Shown: positions 1 to 8,445, counted from the stretch's first letter. The stretch: 64,000 nucleotides of DNA from Brevundimonas mediterranea (GCF_014196125.1 NZ_JACIDA010000001.1:1550001-1614000), one strand, 5' to 3'. Numbers and translations are program-made. The notes: a model not told the origin generated them from the letters alone.

Positions 1-51
1 AGCGACGCCCGCCGGCCCTGGGGCCGACGGGCGCTGTACGACGGCGGGTGA
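1..51 (+). CDS. possible C-terminal end of a gene cut by the left edge
   Basis: Frame 1 is open from the first base to a TGA at 49-51, giving about 16 residues rich in Arg and Gly. With so little sequence the product cannot be identified. It is recorded only because the frame is open to the edge and the next gene is convergent. It may equally be intergenic. Confidence 0.25.
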   Translation, partial: SDARRPWGRRALYDGG

Positions 52-64
52 GGGGTCGTCCGTC

Positions 65-289
65 TTACTTCTTGCCGGGCTTGGCCGGCTTCACCTTGGC
101 CGGGGTTTCGGCGCGGTGGTGACGGGCGCTGCGGGTTTGGTGCTGCGGACGGGCGCTCGAGGTCGCGGCCGGGCGGGCGGTCGCGGCGGATGCGGTCGAG
201 GCAGGCGCGGTTCCGGCGAAGGCGGCGCCGCTGGTCAGCAGGACGGTGGCGACGGCGCCCAGGATGGCGGGGGTGCGGAAGGATTTCAT
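65..289 (-). CDS. small secreted Ala/Thr-rich basic protein
   Basis: The 74-residue product starts at the ATG at 289, just after a purine-rich AGAGA. Residues 1-26 look like a Sec signal peptide: a basic MKSFR start, then a hydrophobic Ala/Leu/Val core ending in AAFAG. The mature part is low-complexity, rich in Ala, Thr and Ser, then His/Arg and Lys/Pro, ending in a repeated K-P motif. No enzyme motif is visible. The frame stays open upstream, but the signal peptide places the start here. It is probably a periplasmic protein of unknown role. Low-complexity tails of this kind are common in Caulobacterales and say little about function. Confidence 0.6.
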   Translation of the reverse strand: MKSFRTPAILGAVATVLLTSGAAFAGTAPASTASAATARPAATSSARPQHQTRSARHHRAETPAKVKPAKPGKK

Positions 290-482
290 TTCGGGTCTCT
301 CTGGTTGAGAACGTCCGGCCTCGTGTCGGACAGTCACTGTTTCGCGCCGCCCTCGGGCGGGTTCGCGTCCGTTCGGTGTCGCCGCATGTCGTCGGCGAAC
401 AGATTTGTGTCCGACTGTATCCGCCGCGCTTTGGCCACGAGCCGGGACGACAGATCGCCGTCCTTTCCTGCGCCGAACGCCC

Positions 483-1199
483 ATGTCCCAGACCGCTGTC
501 TTTCCCGTCCTGCTGGTCGTCGACGACGACCGCGACATCCGCAATCTGTTGTCGGAACACCTGGAACAGCACGGGTTTCGCACGGTGAAGGCGGCCGACG
601 GGCGGGCGATGCGGGCCGCGCTGGAGGCCGGGCCGGTGGATCTGGTGGTGCTGGACCTGAACCTGCCCGACGAAGACGGGCTGAGCCTGTGCCGCGCCAT
701 CCGGGCCACGTCGCGCACCCCGGTCATCATGCTGACCGCGCGCGGCGATCCGATAGACCGGATCGTGGGGCTGGAGATGGGCGCCGACGACTATATGGCC
801 AAGCCGTTCGAGCCGCGCGAACTGGTGGCGCGCATCCGCACGGTCCTGCGCCGCGCCGGCCATGACCGCGACAGGATCGAGGGCCGCCACGCGAACTTCT
901 CCGGTTGGTCGCTGGACATCGCCGCGCGCGCCCTGACGGCGCCCGACGGGCGACTGGCGCTCCTGTCCAGCGCCGATTTCGACCTGTTGCACGCCCTGGT
1001 GCGCAACGGCGGCCGGCCCCTGTCGCGCGAGCGGATCCGCGCCCTGTCCACCGTGGCCGACGCCGACGATCGCGCCATCGACCTGAGGGTCAGCCGCCTG
1101 CGTCAGAAACTGGGCGACGACGCCCGCAACCCGGCCCTGATCCGCACGGTGCGCAGCCTGGGCTATATGCTGTCGGGACCGGTGACATGGCGCGCCTGA
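483..1199 (+). CDS. OmpR/PhoB-family response regulator
   Basis: This 238-residue two-component regulator has a receiver domain at residues 8-125 with the acidic pair at DDD 14-16, the phospho-acceptor Asp58 (VVLDLN), the switch Thr in MLTARG and the conserved Lys in AKPFEPREL. A C-terminal winged-helix DNA-binding domain covers about 140-235 and ends in the typical VRSLGYML wing. The ATG at 483 sits directly before the receiver fold. The stop overlaps the start of the downstream kinase by 13 bases, so the two are translationally coupled partners. The target genes and signal cannot be read from the sequence. Confidence 0.9.
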   Translation: MSQTAVFPVLLVVDDDRDIRNLLSEHLEQHGFRTVKAADGRAMRAALEAGPVDLVVLDLNLPDEDGLSLCRAIRATSRTPVIMLTARGDPIDRIVGLEMGADDYMAKPFEPRELVARIRTVLRRAGHDRDRIEGRHANFSGWSLDIAARALTAPDGRLALLSSADFDLLHALVRNGGRPLSRERIRALSTVADADDRAIDLRVSRLRQKLGDDARNPALIRTVRSLGYMLSGPVTWRA

Positions 1200-2509
1200 G
1201 ACGCGACGTGGGCCGCGCCGCCGACGGATCGACCGTGCGGCTGTTCCTGCTGCTGCTGGTGGGGGCGATGGCGGCGGCGGCGGTCACCTTCCTGGCGCTT
1301 CAGGTCGGCCACCATCGTGGACTGAAGCGGGCGCACGACTTCACCACGGCCGAGCGGATCGGCGACCTGGCCCAGGCGGACGACGATCCGGCCGCAGGCG
1401 TGGCCGCCGGCCTGCCCCCGGCGCAGGGCCAGAGGCTGGGACCGCCCGATGCGGCCCTGACCCAGGCGGTGGCGGCGGCGCTTGACCGGCGCGGCGTCAG
1501 CGGCGTGACCGTGCGGGCCTATGAGGCGGCCGACGCCGTCTGCGGAGCCGATCCGGGCGAGCGGCTGCGCTGCCGCATCCTGACCCTGACGCCCGACGGC
1601 GGCCCGGCCATGGCCCCCGTGGCCGTCAGCCTGCCCGCCGCGCCGCGCCCCTGGAGCCTGGGAGGCGAGAGCGCGGCCCTGCTGGCGGCCGGTCTGGCGG
1701 CGGTGATCGCCACGGCCTGGCTGGCCTCGCGCCGCGCCGCCGCCCCGCTTGCGCGGCTGTCGGCCGGCGCCCTGGCCCTGGGCCGCGACCTGGACCAGCC
1801 GCCCCTGGTCGAGGAAGGCGCGCGCGAGGTGCGCCAGGCGGCGGCGGCCCTGAACGTCATGCAGACCCGGCTGCGGACCATGATCGCCGAGCGCACCCGA
1901 GTCCTGGCCGCCGTGGCCCATGACCTGCAGACCCCGCTGACCCGGATGCGGCTGAGGGTCGAGAAGATCGGCGACGAGGGCCTGCAGGCCCAGTTGATCG
2001 CGGACCTGGCGGCGATGCAGCATCTGGTGCGCGAAGGGCTGGATCTGGCGCGGATCGAGACTGCGCCCGAACCGGTGGTTCCCGTCGATCTGGACGCCCT
2101 GTTGTCGGCCCTGTGCGAGGACGCGGCCGACGCCGGTCAGCCGGTCGTCTTCGCCCAGGGTTGCGGCGCCGTCCTGTCCACCCGCCCCCAGGCCCTGCGC
2201 CGCTGCCTGACCAATCTGATCGACAATGCGGTGCGCCACGGCGGGGGCGCGACGGTCTCGGCGATGGTCGAAGGGACGACGATCCGGCTGGCGGTGCGCG
2301 ACCACGGGCCGGGCGTGCCCGAGGATCGGCTGGAGGCCCTGTTCGAACCCTTCTACCGGCTGGACCCGTCCCGGTCGCGCGACAGCGGGGGCACGGGCCT
2401 GGGTCTGACCATTGCGCGGCGCATGGCCGAGGGCGCAGGCGGACGGCTGACCCTGGCCAACGCCGAGGACGGCGGCCTGGAGGCGGTGGTGGCGTTCGAC
2501 GCCCCCTGA
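1187..2509 (+). CDS. HAMP-domain sensor histidine kinase
   Basis: This 440-residue membrane kinase pairs with the regulator it overlaps. TM1 lies at about residues 18-39 and TM2 at about 162-181, enclosing a periplasmic segment of about 120 residues with no recognisable sensor fold. A HAMP linker follows, then the H-box AHDLQTPL with His245, the N-box IDNAVRHG, the DHGPGVP box and GTGLGLTI. The layout is EnvZ-like. The ATG at 1187 places the first membrane helix close to the N-terminus. It presumably phosphorylates Asp58 of the upstream regulator. The stimulus is unknown. Confidence 0.9.
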   Translation: MARLRRDVGRAADGSTVRLFLLLLVGAMAAAAVTFLALQVGHHRGLKRAHDFTTAERIGDLAQADDDPAAGVAAGLPPAQGQRLGPPDAALTQAVAAALDRRGVSGVTVRAYEAADAVCGADPGERLRCRILTLTPDGGPAMAPVAVSLPAAPRPWSLGGESAALLAAGLAAVIATAWLASRRAAAPLARLSAGALALGRDLDQPPLVEEGAREVRQAAAALNVMQTRLRTMIAERTRVLAAVAHDLQTPLTRMRLRVEKIGDEGLQAQLIADLAAMQHLVREGLDLARIETAPEPVVPVDLDALLSALCEDAADAGQPVVFAQGCGAVLSTRPQALRRCLTNLIDNAVRHGGGATVSAMVEGTTIRLAVRDHGPGVPEDRLEALFEPFYRLDPSRSRDSGGTGLGLTIARRMAEGAGGRLTLANAEDGGLEAVVAFDAP

Positions 2510-2513
2510 CGCA

Positions 2514-2541
2514 AAACGCCCGCCGTTTCCGGCGGGCGTTT
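2514..2541. terminator. bidirectional intrinsic terminator
   Basis: A perfect 12-bp stem (AAACGCCCGCCG pairing with CGGCGGGCGTTT) closes a TTTC loop between the convergent kinase and ctrA genes. It carries a short T run on one strand and an A run on the other, so it could serve both transcripts. Confidence 0.8.
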
Positions 2542-2564
2542 CGGGATCAGGTGTCGGCGGCTTT

Positions 2565-3266
2565 TCAGGCGGCGACGCTGTTGGCGCCTTCGGCCGGGTC
2601 GCGCAGCACATAGCCGCGGCCCCAGACGGTCTCGATATAGTGTTTGCCGTCGGCGGCGGTGGCCAGCTTTTTGCGCAGCTTGCAGATGAAGACGTCGATG
2701 ATCTTCAGCTCGGGCTCGTCCATGCCGCCGTAAAGGTGGTTCAGGAACATTTCCTTGGTCAGGGTGGTGCCCTTGCGGAGCGAGAGCAGCTCCAGCATCT
2801 GGTATTCCTTGCCCGTCAGGTGGACGCGGTGACCGTTCACCTCGACCGTCTTGGCGTCCAGGTTCACGGCGATTTCGCCGGTGTGGATGATCGCCTGGGC
2901 GTGACCCTTGGAGCGACGGACCACGGCATGGGTGCGCGCGATCAGCTCGTCCTTGTGGAAGGGCTTGGTCAGATAGTCGTCGGCGCCGCCGCCGAAGGTC
3001 TTGACCTTGGTCTCGATCTCGTGGCTGCCCGACAGGATCATGACCGGCGTATTGATCTTGCCGACGCGAAGCTGGCGCAGGACCTCCAGACCGCTCATGT
3101 CGGGCAGGTTCAGGTCAAGCAGAATGAGGTCGTAGTCATAGATCTTACCCAGATCGATGCCTTCTTCACCCAGATCGGTCGTATAGACATTGAAGCCTTC
3201 CGACTTGAGCATCAATTCGATGCTTTGGGCAGTTGCGTGATCGTCTTCAATCAACAGGACGCGCAT
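2565..3266 (-). CDS. ctrA: cell-cycle master regulator CtrA
   Basis: This 233-residue OmpR-type regulator matches CtrA closely in length and sequence. The receiver domain begins [10 protein letters not shown] with phospho-acceptor Asp51 ([10 protein letters not shown]) and the conserved KPFHKDEL. The winged-helix domain carries the [17 protein letters not shown] recognition segment, and the protein ends in two Ala after a short tail, the type of C-terminus used for ClpXP turnover in Caulobacter. The ATG at 3266 is chosen over an upstream in-frame start because the receiver fold begins there. In Caulobacter, phosphorylated CtrA blocks replication initiation and activates flagellar, division and methylase genes. 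The upstream region is densely marked with GANTC sites. Confidence 0.97.
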   Translation of the reverse strand: MRVLLIEDDHATAQSIELMLKSEGFNVYTTDLGEEGIDLGKIYDYDLILLDLNLPDMSGLEVLRQLRVGKINTPVMILSGSHEIETKVKTFGGGADDYLTKPFHKDELIARTHAVVRRSKGHAQAIIHTGEIAVNLDAKTVEVNGHRVHLTGKEYQMLELLSLRKGTTLTKEMFLNHLYGGMDEPELKIIDVFICKLRKKLATAADGKHYIETVWGRGYVLRDPAEGANSVAA

Positions 3267-3450
3267 TCGTGCCCCTCCAGGCAAAAGCTTTGCGGTAACC
3301 ACCCAGCCACACGGTTGGGTAACCTTGTTCGCAGGTTAAGACCCGAAAACCTTAAGAAGGGTTAACGCCGAGCCATTGAGTCGTTCCTAAGCTGATTTGC
3401 GAATCGCCGTCGAGAGTCTGGAGTCAACGATTCGAAATTAATTAACCATG
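3267..3450 (-). promoter_or_regulatory. ctrA upstream region with GANTC cluster and TTAA half-sites
   Basis: Five GANTC sites (CcrM methylation motif) lie within 56 bp: GAGTC at 3378, GAATC at 3401, GAGTC at 3414, GAGTC at 3421 and GATTC at 3429. TTAA half-sites of the CtrA box occur at 3336, 3352 and 3362, and a full TTAACCAT half-site is at 3442-3449. No perfect TTAA-N7-TTAA pair was found; the closest has a spacer of 6 (3352-3365). Known Caulobacter biology links ctrA promoter activity to methylation state and to CtrA itself. Exact promoter elements are not assigned. Confidence 0.65.
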
Positions 3451-3570
3451 TTTCCCTTCCCACCCCGCGCGGCGGCCGCAGGCTCGTACTCCCGGTTCCG
3501 AGGCCCATGTCGCCGACCGGGCCGATCACAACCCCAAGGCGGTTCTGGCTTCACGTCCGCTTCTGACGTC

Positions 3571-3590
3571 GATTAGGATCATATTCCTAT
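3571..3590. promoter_or_regulatory. inverted repeat upstream of the DnaA-like gene
   Basis: TAGGA (3574-3578) and TCCTA (3585-3589) form a short inverted repeat about 60 bp before the start codon at 3646. The near-symmetry extends outward (GATtAGGA against TCCTaTC). This could be an operator or part of the promoter. No binding protein can be named. Confidence 0.3.
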
Positions 3591-3645
3591 CACAGGCGCC
3601 GCGTCGATCTAGGATGGCGCATCAGGTTTGTGATGGGAGAGAGTG

Positions 3646-4002
3646 ATGCTGGAGGATTACAGGGCGCCGGTCGGCGAGGAGGACCGGACCAAGGCCGGGC
3701 TGGCGGTGCATCTGGTGGCGGCGCGCACCGGCGCCCTGCCCGATCGGATGGCCGCGCGCGGACGGCTCGACCCGCTCAGTTCACGCGCACGCTGGCTGGC
3801 CATGTATCTGTCCCACATCGCCTTCGGCTGGACGCTGGAACGGGTCGGCCATGTGTTCGGCATGAACCGCACGACGGTCAGTGCGGCCTGTCGCTGGGTG
3901 GAGGACGAACGCGACAGCCGCGCCATCGACGATCTTCTGGAACAGCTGGAGGCCTGTATCGCCGGCCTTTACGACGCGCCGCGCTGGGAGATGCCGCAAT
4001 GA
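3646..4002 (+). CDS. DnaA domain IV-like helix-turn-helix protein
   Basis: The 118-residue product has one recognisable region, about residues 45-85, which reads like the DNA-binding domain IV of DnaA: RARWLAMYLSH, then VGHVFGMNRTTVSAA in place of the DnaA signature GGRDHTTVLHA. There is no ATPase domain, so it is not an initiator. A GGGAGA ribosome site precedes the ATG at 3646; a GTG one codon earlier is less likely. It overlaps the next gene by 4 bases (ATGA) and is divergent from ctrA. It may bind sites related to DnaA boxes (inference). Confidence 0.8.
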   Translation: MLEDYRAPVGEEDRTKAGLAVHLVAARTGALPDRMAARGRLDPLSSRARWLAMYLSHIAFGWTLERVGHVFGMNRTTVSAACRWVEDERDSRAIDDLLEQLEACIAGLYDAPRWEMPQ

Positions 4003-4712
4003 GCCGCGCCGTCGAACGCGCCCGCGACCTGCTGGTCCGGTCCGGCGCCTGGCTGTCGGCAGAACACGGGGTCTATGCGCTGCGCCTGGGCGCCGACCGG
4101 CGCGGCCGCGTCAGCCTGACCCTGGCCGAGCCCGAGTTCCGCGCCCTGATCGACCGACCCGGCCTGCGCCGTCGCCCCCAGGGTGGCTGGGTCGCGCGCC
4201 CGTCCGGCTGTGAAGGCCCTTCCGCCCCGCCCGGCCGCCCCGGCGTCATCGACGGCCAGCGCACCCTGATCGACGCCGAGGGCCGCATGATCCGCCATGC
4301 CGCCAACCTAGGCGAAAGTCCTATCGCCTGGCTGGCGCGCCGCCGGGACGCGGCCGGCCGCCCCTGGCTGACCCCCGCCGAGGCCGCTGCGGGCGAACGC
4401 CTGCGCACCGAGGTGGAACAGGCCCGCGCCGGCCCGTCCCTGACCATGCGCTGGGACGCCCTGCCGCGCGCCGGGGCCGGTTCTGCGGCGCGGATCGAGC
4501 CCGGCGACCGCGCCCTGTCGGCCGGCCGTCGCGTCGAAGAGGCTCTGAGCGCCGTCGGTCCGCGCCTGCGCCCCATGCTGACGCGGATCTGCGTTCACGG
4601 CGACAGTCTGAAACTGGCCGAAACCGGCCTGGGCCTGCGCCGCCGCCAGGGCAAGACCCTGCTGAAACAGGCGCTACAGGCCCTGGCGGACCATTATGGG
4701 ATCGCCGGATGA
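3999..4712 (+). CDS. DUF6456 domain protein
   Basis: The 237-residue product carries a C-terminal region (about 130-237) with the features of DUF6456: GERLRTEVEQA, a MRWD motif, the alternating ARIEPGDRALSAGRRV segment, and a final helical stretch with LKLAETGLGLRRRQGKT and LLKQALQALADHYG, which looks like a helix-turn-helix. The N-terminal half is less conserved. It is translationally coupled (ATGA) to the DnaA-like protein, which suggests a shared DNA-related role. The biochemical function is unknown. Confidence 0.75.
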   Translation: MSRAVERARDLLVRSGAWLSAEHGVYALRLGADRRGRVSLTLAEPEFRALIDRPGLRRRPQGGWVARPSGCEGPSAPPGRPGVIDGQRTLIDAEGRMIRHAANLGESPIAWLARRRDAAGRPWLTPAEAAAGERLRTEVEQARAGPSLTMRWDALPRAGAGSAARIEPGDRALSAGRRVEEALSAVGPRLRPMLTRICVHGDSLKLAETGLGLRRRQGKTLLKQALQALADHYGIAG

Positions 4713-4930
4713 AGACCAGGGCCGAAGACGTCGTCCCCAGAATCATCGGGTCCGAGACCTAGACGTGGAGAACTCCCGCGCACGCTCCGCCAGCATCAGG
4801 GGAATGACCATGCCGCGCAGGGCGTCGATGGAACGGGTCGCGCTCTGACGGGCGGGGGCGCGGGTCGGAACGATTGGCAGACGCGCGCCGTCCCGATAAC
4901 ACGGCGGTCTTGGATCGAGGGGAGACGCGC

Positions 4931-5533
4931 GTGGGATTGGGTCGCTACATCAAGGGCGTGATGTCCAGACTGGCCCCCGGCGGGGCCGCCGCCAATGGGG
5001 CGCGCTCCGCCAAGGCGCGGCGGATTCGCGGCCTGCCGGATCGGCGTGTGATGGCGGAAAGCTATGTGCCCGCCCTGGCCGCCGACGGCGGACGCATCCT
5101 GTGGGTCGGGTGTCGCGAATATACGCTGGACGACTATGCGGCGCTGGAGGCGAGCGGCGGCGAGGTCTGGACCACCGACATCGACCCGTCGGCCGAACGC
5201 TGGGGCCGCAAGGGCCGACACCGCACCGGCGACGTCTGCGAGGCCGACGCCCTGTTCGGCGACCTGACGTTCGACGCCGTCGTCTGCAACGGAGTGCTGG
5301 GCTATGGGGTGGACAGCCCCGAGCAGCAGCGGCGCGCCCTGGCGGCCCTGGCGGCGGTCTTGCGTCCCGGCGGGCGGCTGTTGCTGGGCTGGAACACCGA
5401 CAAGATCGACGACCCGGTCGCGGCGGGCCTGACCGCCCCCGCCTTCGCCCCCGCCCCCCTGGGCGATCGGCCGACGCGGGTGGGGTTCGACGCCGTGACC
5501 CACGTCTACGACAGTCTGATCCGCCGCGCCTGA
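4931..5533 (+). CDS. class I SAM-dependent methyltransferase
   Basis: The 200-residue protein has a compact Rossmann-type layout. Residues 55-62 (RILWVGCREYT) stand where motif I binds SAM, the acidic end of strand 2 is in TTDIDP, motif IV is FDAVVCNGVLGYG, and LRPGGRLLLGWN is the usual post-motif strand. The GTG at 4931 is preferred because GAGGGGAG lies 7 bases before it; a TTG 57 bases upstream lacks such a site. The substrate cannot be inferred. It converges on a glycosyltransferase pair, so modification of a surface sugar is possible but speculative. Confidence 0.8.
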   Translation: MGLGRYIKGVMSRLAPGGAAANGARSAKARRIRGLPDRRVMAESYVPALAADGGRILWVGCREYTLDDYAALEASGGEVWTTDIDPSAERWGRKGRHRTGDVCEADALFGDLTFDAVVCNGVLGYGVDSPEQQRRALAALAAVLRPGGRLLLGWNTDKIDDPVAAGLTAPAFAPAPLGDRPTRVGFDAVTHVYDSLIRRA

Positions 5534-5540
5534 TCCGGCG

Positions 5541-6701
5541 TCAGGGGAAGGAGCGGCCCCTGCGCGACACGCCCAACCCAGGCAGCGCCGACGGCCAGAA
5601 CCGCCGCCTCCGGGGCTGGCCGGCGCCGGACCGATCCGCCAGGGTCTCGCGCAGGGCGTCCAGTTCCGCCGCGCGGGCGGCCGGAGAATGGACCTGTTCG
5701 ACGAAGGCCTGGCCGCCGCGCGCCAGGGCCAGACGCGCCTGCGGGTCCTCGATCAGCCGGTTCATGGCGTCGGCCAGGGACCGGGCGTCCTCAACCCCGA
5801 CATAGACCGCATGGTCGCCGCTGGCCTCACGCAGGCCGCCGCGTCCCGATGAGATCAGGGCCGCCCCGGCCGCGTGCGCCTCGAGCGCGGTCAGCCCCAT
5901 GGCCTCACGGACGCGCGACGGCGTGGCGGCGATGACGGCGCGGCGCGTCACGGCCTGCACTTGGGCCAGCGAAGCCGACTTGTGGATCTCGACCCGGTCG
6001 CCGAACCGGTCCAGCAGCCGTACATGGGGTTCGGCCCAGTCGCTGTTCCGGTCCCATTCGCCCAGCACCAGGGCGCCGCGCCAGTCGGGATGACGGTCCA
6101 GCGTCTCGGCCAGAGCCTGGCAGAACAGGTCCAGCCCCTTTTCCGGCAGGGCGCGGCCGCAGAACAGGATCAGTTTCTCGCGCGTCTCGGGATCGGCCCG
6201 CCAGGCCTCGACGTCGATGGGATTGGACACGACCGCCACCCGGTCCGCCAGGCGGGGATAGTCGGCCGCGAACTCCTGACCCGCGGCCTCGCTGACGAAG
6301 ACCAGACGGTCGAAACGGGCCAGCCGACGGCCGTAGCGCCAGGCGTCGATCGGATTGTGCGCGGGTCGGATCCGCGTGTGGCGGTACAGGACATGGGTCG
6401 CTTGGGGCAGGCTGCGGGTCATTTCCGACGCCGCCTTGAGCTGCTGGTGGTATTCGACGACGGCCGGGTTCAGGGTCGTCAGAATCCGCCCCACCGCCGC
6501 ATTGCGCGCCTTGCGCCCCAGGCCCGCCGGAACGGTCAGGGTGTGAATACCGGCCGGCGTCGGGCCGCCCGCGTCGCAGATCAGGGTCACGGCCGCCTGA
6601 AGCCGACTGTGGCCCGACAGGGTGCGGACCACGGTTTCCATCGAATTGCCCTTCTCAGGGCAGAAGTCGCAGCCTCGCGGCAGGATGACGGCGATACGCA
6701 T
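5541..6701 (-). CDS. glycosyltransferase family 4
   Basis: This 386-residue protein has the GT-B layout. The N-terminal domain opens MRIAVILPRGCDF with a PEKGNSMETVV loop. The C-terminal nucleotide-sugar domain carries LILFCGRALPEKGLDLF and EAMGLTALEAHAAGAALIS, the E-x7-E region typical of GT4 enzymes. It starts 4 bases after the stop of the upstream beta-propeller gene, so the two form an operon. It probably transfers a sugar to a surface polysaccharide or lipid in the cytoplasm. Donor and acceptor are unknown. Confidence 0.88.
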   Translation of the reverse strand: MRIAVILPRGCDFCPEKGNSMETVVRTLSGHSRLQAAVTLICDAGGPTPAGIHTLTVPAGLGRKARNAAVGRILTTLNPAVVEYHQQLKAASEMTRSLPQATHVLYRHTRIRPAHNPIDAWRYGRRLARFDRLVFVSEAAGQEFAADYPRLADRVAVVSNPIDVEAWRADPETREKLILFCGRALPEKGLDLFCQALAETLDRHPDWRGALVLGEWDRNSDWAEPHVRLLDRFGDRVEIHKSASLAQVQAVTRRAVIAATPSRVREAMGLTALEAHAAGAALISSGRGGLREASGDHAVYVGVEDARSLADAMNRLIEDPQARLALARGGQAFVEQVHSPAARAAELDALRETLADRSGAGQPRRRRFWPSALPGLGVSRRGRSFP

Positions 6702-6705
6702 GGCC

Positions 6706-7671
6706 TCAGTCTTCCTTCCGACCAGGGGACGCCTTGAACATCTCGGGGTAGGCGACGGCCCCCGTGGCGCGACGCCCGCGCGGGCCGTTCAGACCCAACA
6801 GACGCCGCAGCTTGAAATTGGCCTTCAGCCAGGGCTCGACGGCGGACCGGCGCTCGGCCTTGACGTCGATACAGGTCACGCCGCCCAGGCCGGACAGGGT
6901 GTGCAGCCCGTCGGAGAAGCCCGGCGACAGATCGCCCGGCTCGAACCGCCGCACCGTCGAGGCCGCGAACGTCCGGGGCGACAGGGCGTCGATCCGCAGC
7001 AGATTGATCGCCACGCCATAGGCGGCGGCGCAATCCTGAACCGGCAGATGGACGGCGCCGTCCTGCACGAAGGCCGTGCCGCCCGGACGCGAGACGTCCA
7101 GGCCGCGCATCACCGGATTGCCGGGATGGGGCGTCCAGGGACCGGTCAGGGTCTCAGCCCAGGCTACATGGAGTTCACGCATCGCCCGGTCGTCCGGCCC
7201 GGCCAGGGCGTAGAACAGCCACCACCGGCCGTCGTGGCGAACCACGGTCGGGTCGATGGCCGCCGCCTCACCCAGGCGCGCGACGGCCTGCCACTGATCG
7301 GGAAACCGGACGCAGCGATACAGGATCAGGCCGCCGCTCTTGTAGCCCTCAGGCAGCATATAGAGGGCGTCTCCGTCCTGGATCAGGGTCGGATAGGACA
7401 GGTGCCAGGGCTCCGACAGGGCCAGGCCCTGGTCCACCAGACGGTCATCGGCGTCGTACCGATAGAAGCGGATCCGGCCGCGACGGAGGTGATAGTCGAA
7501 CGCCTCGACGAAGACGGTCAGCCCGCCGTCCCGCTGGATCGCGAACGGATCGGCCAGATAGGCGTAGGGGCCGACATCCGGCAGCCAGACGATCTCGTCC
7601 GGGCGGGGCGGGCGATCCACGACATCGGCCAGGGGACGTCGGATGAAACCGGAACGCCACAGGTCGAACAT
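6706..7671 (-). CDS. five-bladed beta-propeller protein, GINT1 N-terminal-like
   Basis: The 321-residue product repeats blade-like motifs: YLADPFAIQRDG, SYPTLIQDGDALYMLPE and DPTVVRHDGRWWLFY. These resemble the five-bladed propeller found at the N-terminus of plant glucosamine inositolphosphorylceramide transferase 1 and related to GH43-type folds. There is no signal peptide, and the C-terminal glycosyltransferase half of GINT1 is absent. The downstream gene in the operon is a stand-alone GT4 enzyme, so the propeller and the transferase may work as partners. A role in glycolipid or polysaccharide assembly is inferred. Confidence 0.72.
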   Translation of the reverse strand: MFDLWRSGFIRRPLADVVDRPPRPDEIVWLPDVGPYAYLADPFAIQRDGGLTVFVEAFDYHLRRGRIRFYRYDADDRLVDQGLALSEPWHLSYPTLIQDGDALYMLPEGYKSGGLILYRCVRFPDQWQAVARLGEAAAIDPTVVRHDGRWWLFYALAGPDDRAMRELHVAWAETLTGPWTPHPGNPVMRGLDVSRPGGTAFVQDGAVHLPVQDCAAAYGVAINLLRIDALSPRTFAASTVRRFEPGDLSPGFSDGLHTLSGLGGVTCIDVKAERRSAVEPWLKANFKLRRLLGLNGPRGRRATGAVAYPEMFKASPGRKED

Positions 7672-7836
7672 GATGCGGTCCTCAGCCGGCTTTAGGCGGC
7701 GGGGCGGCCGACCGGTAGTGTTCTGAAATCACGCGCATTCTGGTTCCGGCCCGACATTCCTGGACGCTCTCGATCAAGCTTTACCTTAGGAAAGGCGTCG
7801 AGAACGAGGCGTGGGGCGAAATAAATCCGCGCGGCC

Positions 7837-8286
7837 TCACCCCGCCGCCCCGTTCGCGATCTGGGCCGCCTCTCGAATCCGGCCGACCATGCTGTTCAGG
7901 CCGTTGGCGCGCTGGCGCGTCAGGGCCGAGGGCAGGCCCAGACGGTCCAGGGCGGCCTTGGCGTCGAAGGCCAGGATCTCGGCCGGGGTGCGGCCGGAAT
8001 AGAGTTTCAGCAGCAGGGCGATATTGCCCTTGGACAGGGCGCTGTCGCTGTCGGCGGCGAACCACAGACGGCCAGCCTCGGCCTGGGTCGCCAGCCAGAC
8101 CTGGGCGGCGCATCCGGGCACCTTGTTGGCCTCGATACAGTCGGCCGGGTCCAGCGGGGCCAGGCCCTTGCCCAGTTCGATCACATATTCGATCCGCTGT
8201 TCCCAGTCGCCCAGCAGGTCGAAATCCTCGGCCAGTTCGGCCAGGGCCTGGTCAAGACTGTCGGTCGGGGGCGTGCGCTGGGTCAT
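7837..8286 (-). CDS. sufE: cysteine desulfuration protein SufE
   Basis: The 149-residue protein matches SufE in size and order: an N-terminal helix with DWEQRIEYVIELGK, the active-site cysteine in KVPGCAAQVW, then the KGNIALLLKLYSGRTP segment and a C-terminal LTRQRANGLNSMV region. SufE accepts persulfide sulfur from a SufS desulfurase and passes it to the SufBCD scaffold during Fe-S assembly in the cytoplasm. The ATG at 8286 is the family-typical start. It is divergent from the DivJ-like kinase, and no other suf genes are in the window. Confidence 0.92.
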   Translation of the reverse strand: MTQRTPPTDSLDQALAELAEDFDLLGDWEQRIEYVIELGKGLAPLDPADCIEANKVPGCAAQVWLATQAEAGRLWFAADSDSALSKGNIALLLKLYSGRTPAEILAFDAKAALDRLGLPSALTRQRANGLNSMVGRIREAAQIANGAAG

Positions 8287-8445
8287 GGCCGCCAGATAGG
8301 CCGCGGGGCCGTTAACGACAACCGGCTGTTTTGTCCCCCGATATTCATGGTGAACGCGGGTTCGGATATCGCCTGGAACGGGAGCGGCCTCGCACCGACT
8401 CGGCGGCCGGTTTAGGCTCCAGACGAGCAACAACGGCCAGAACGC

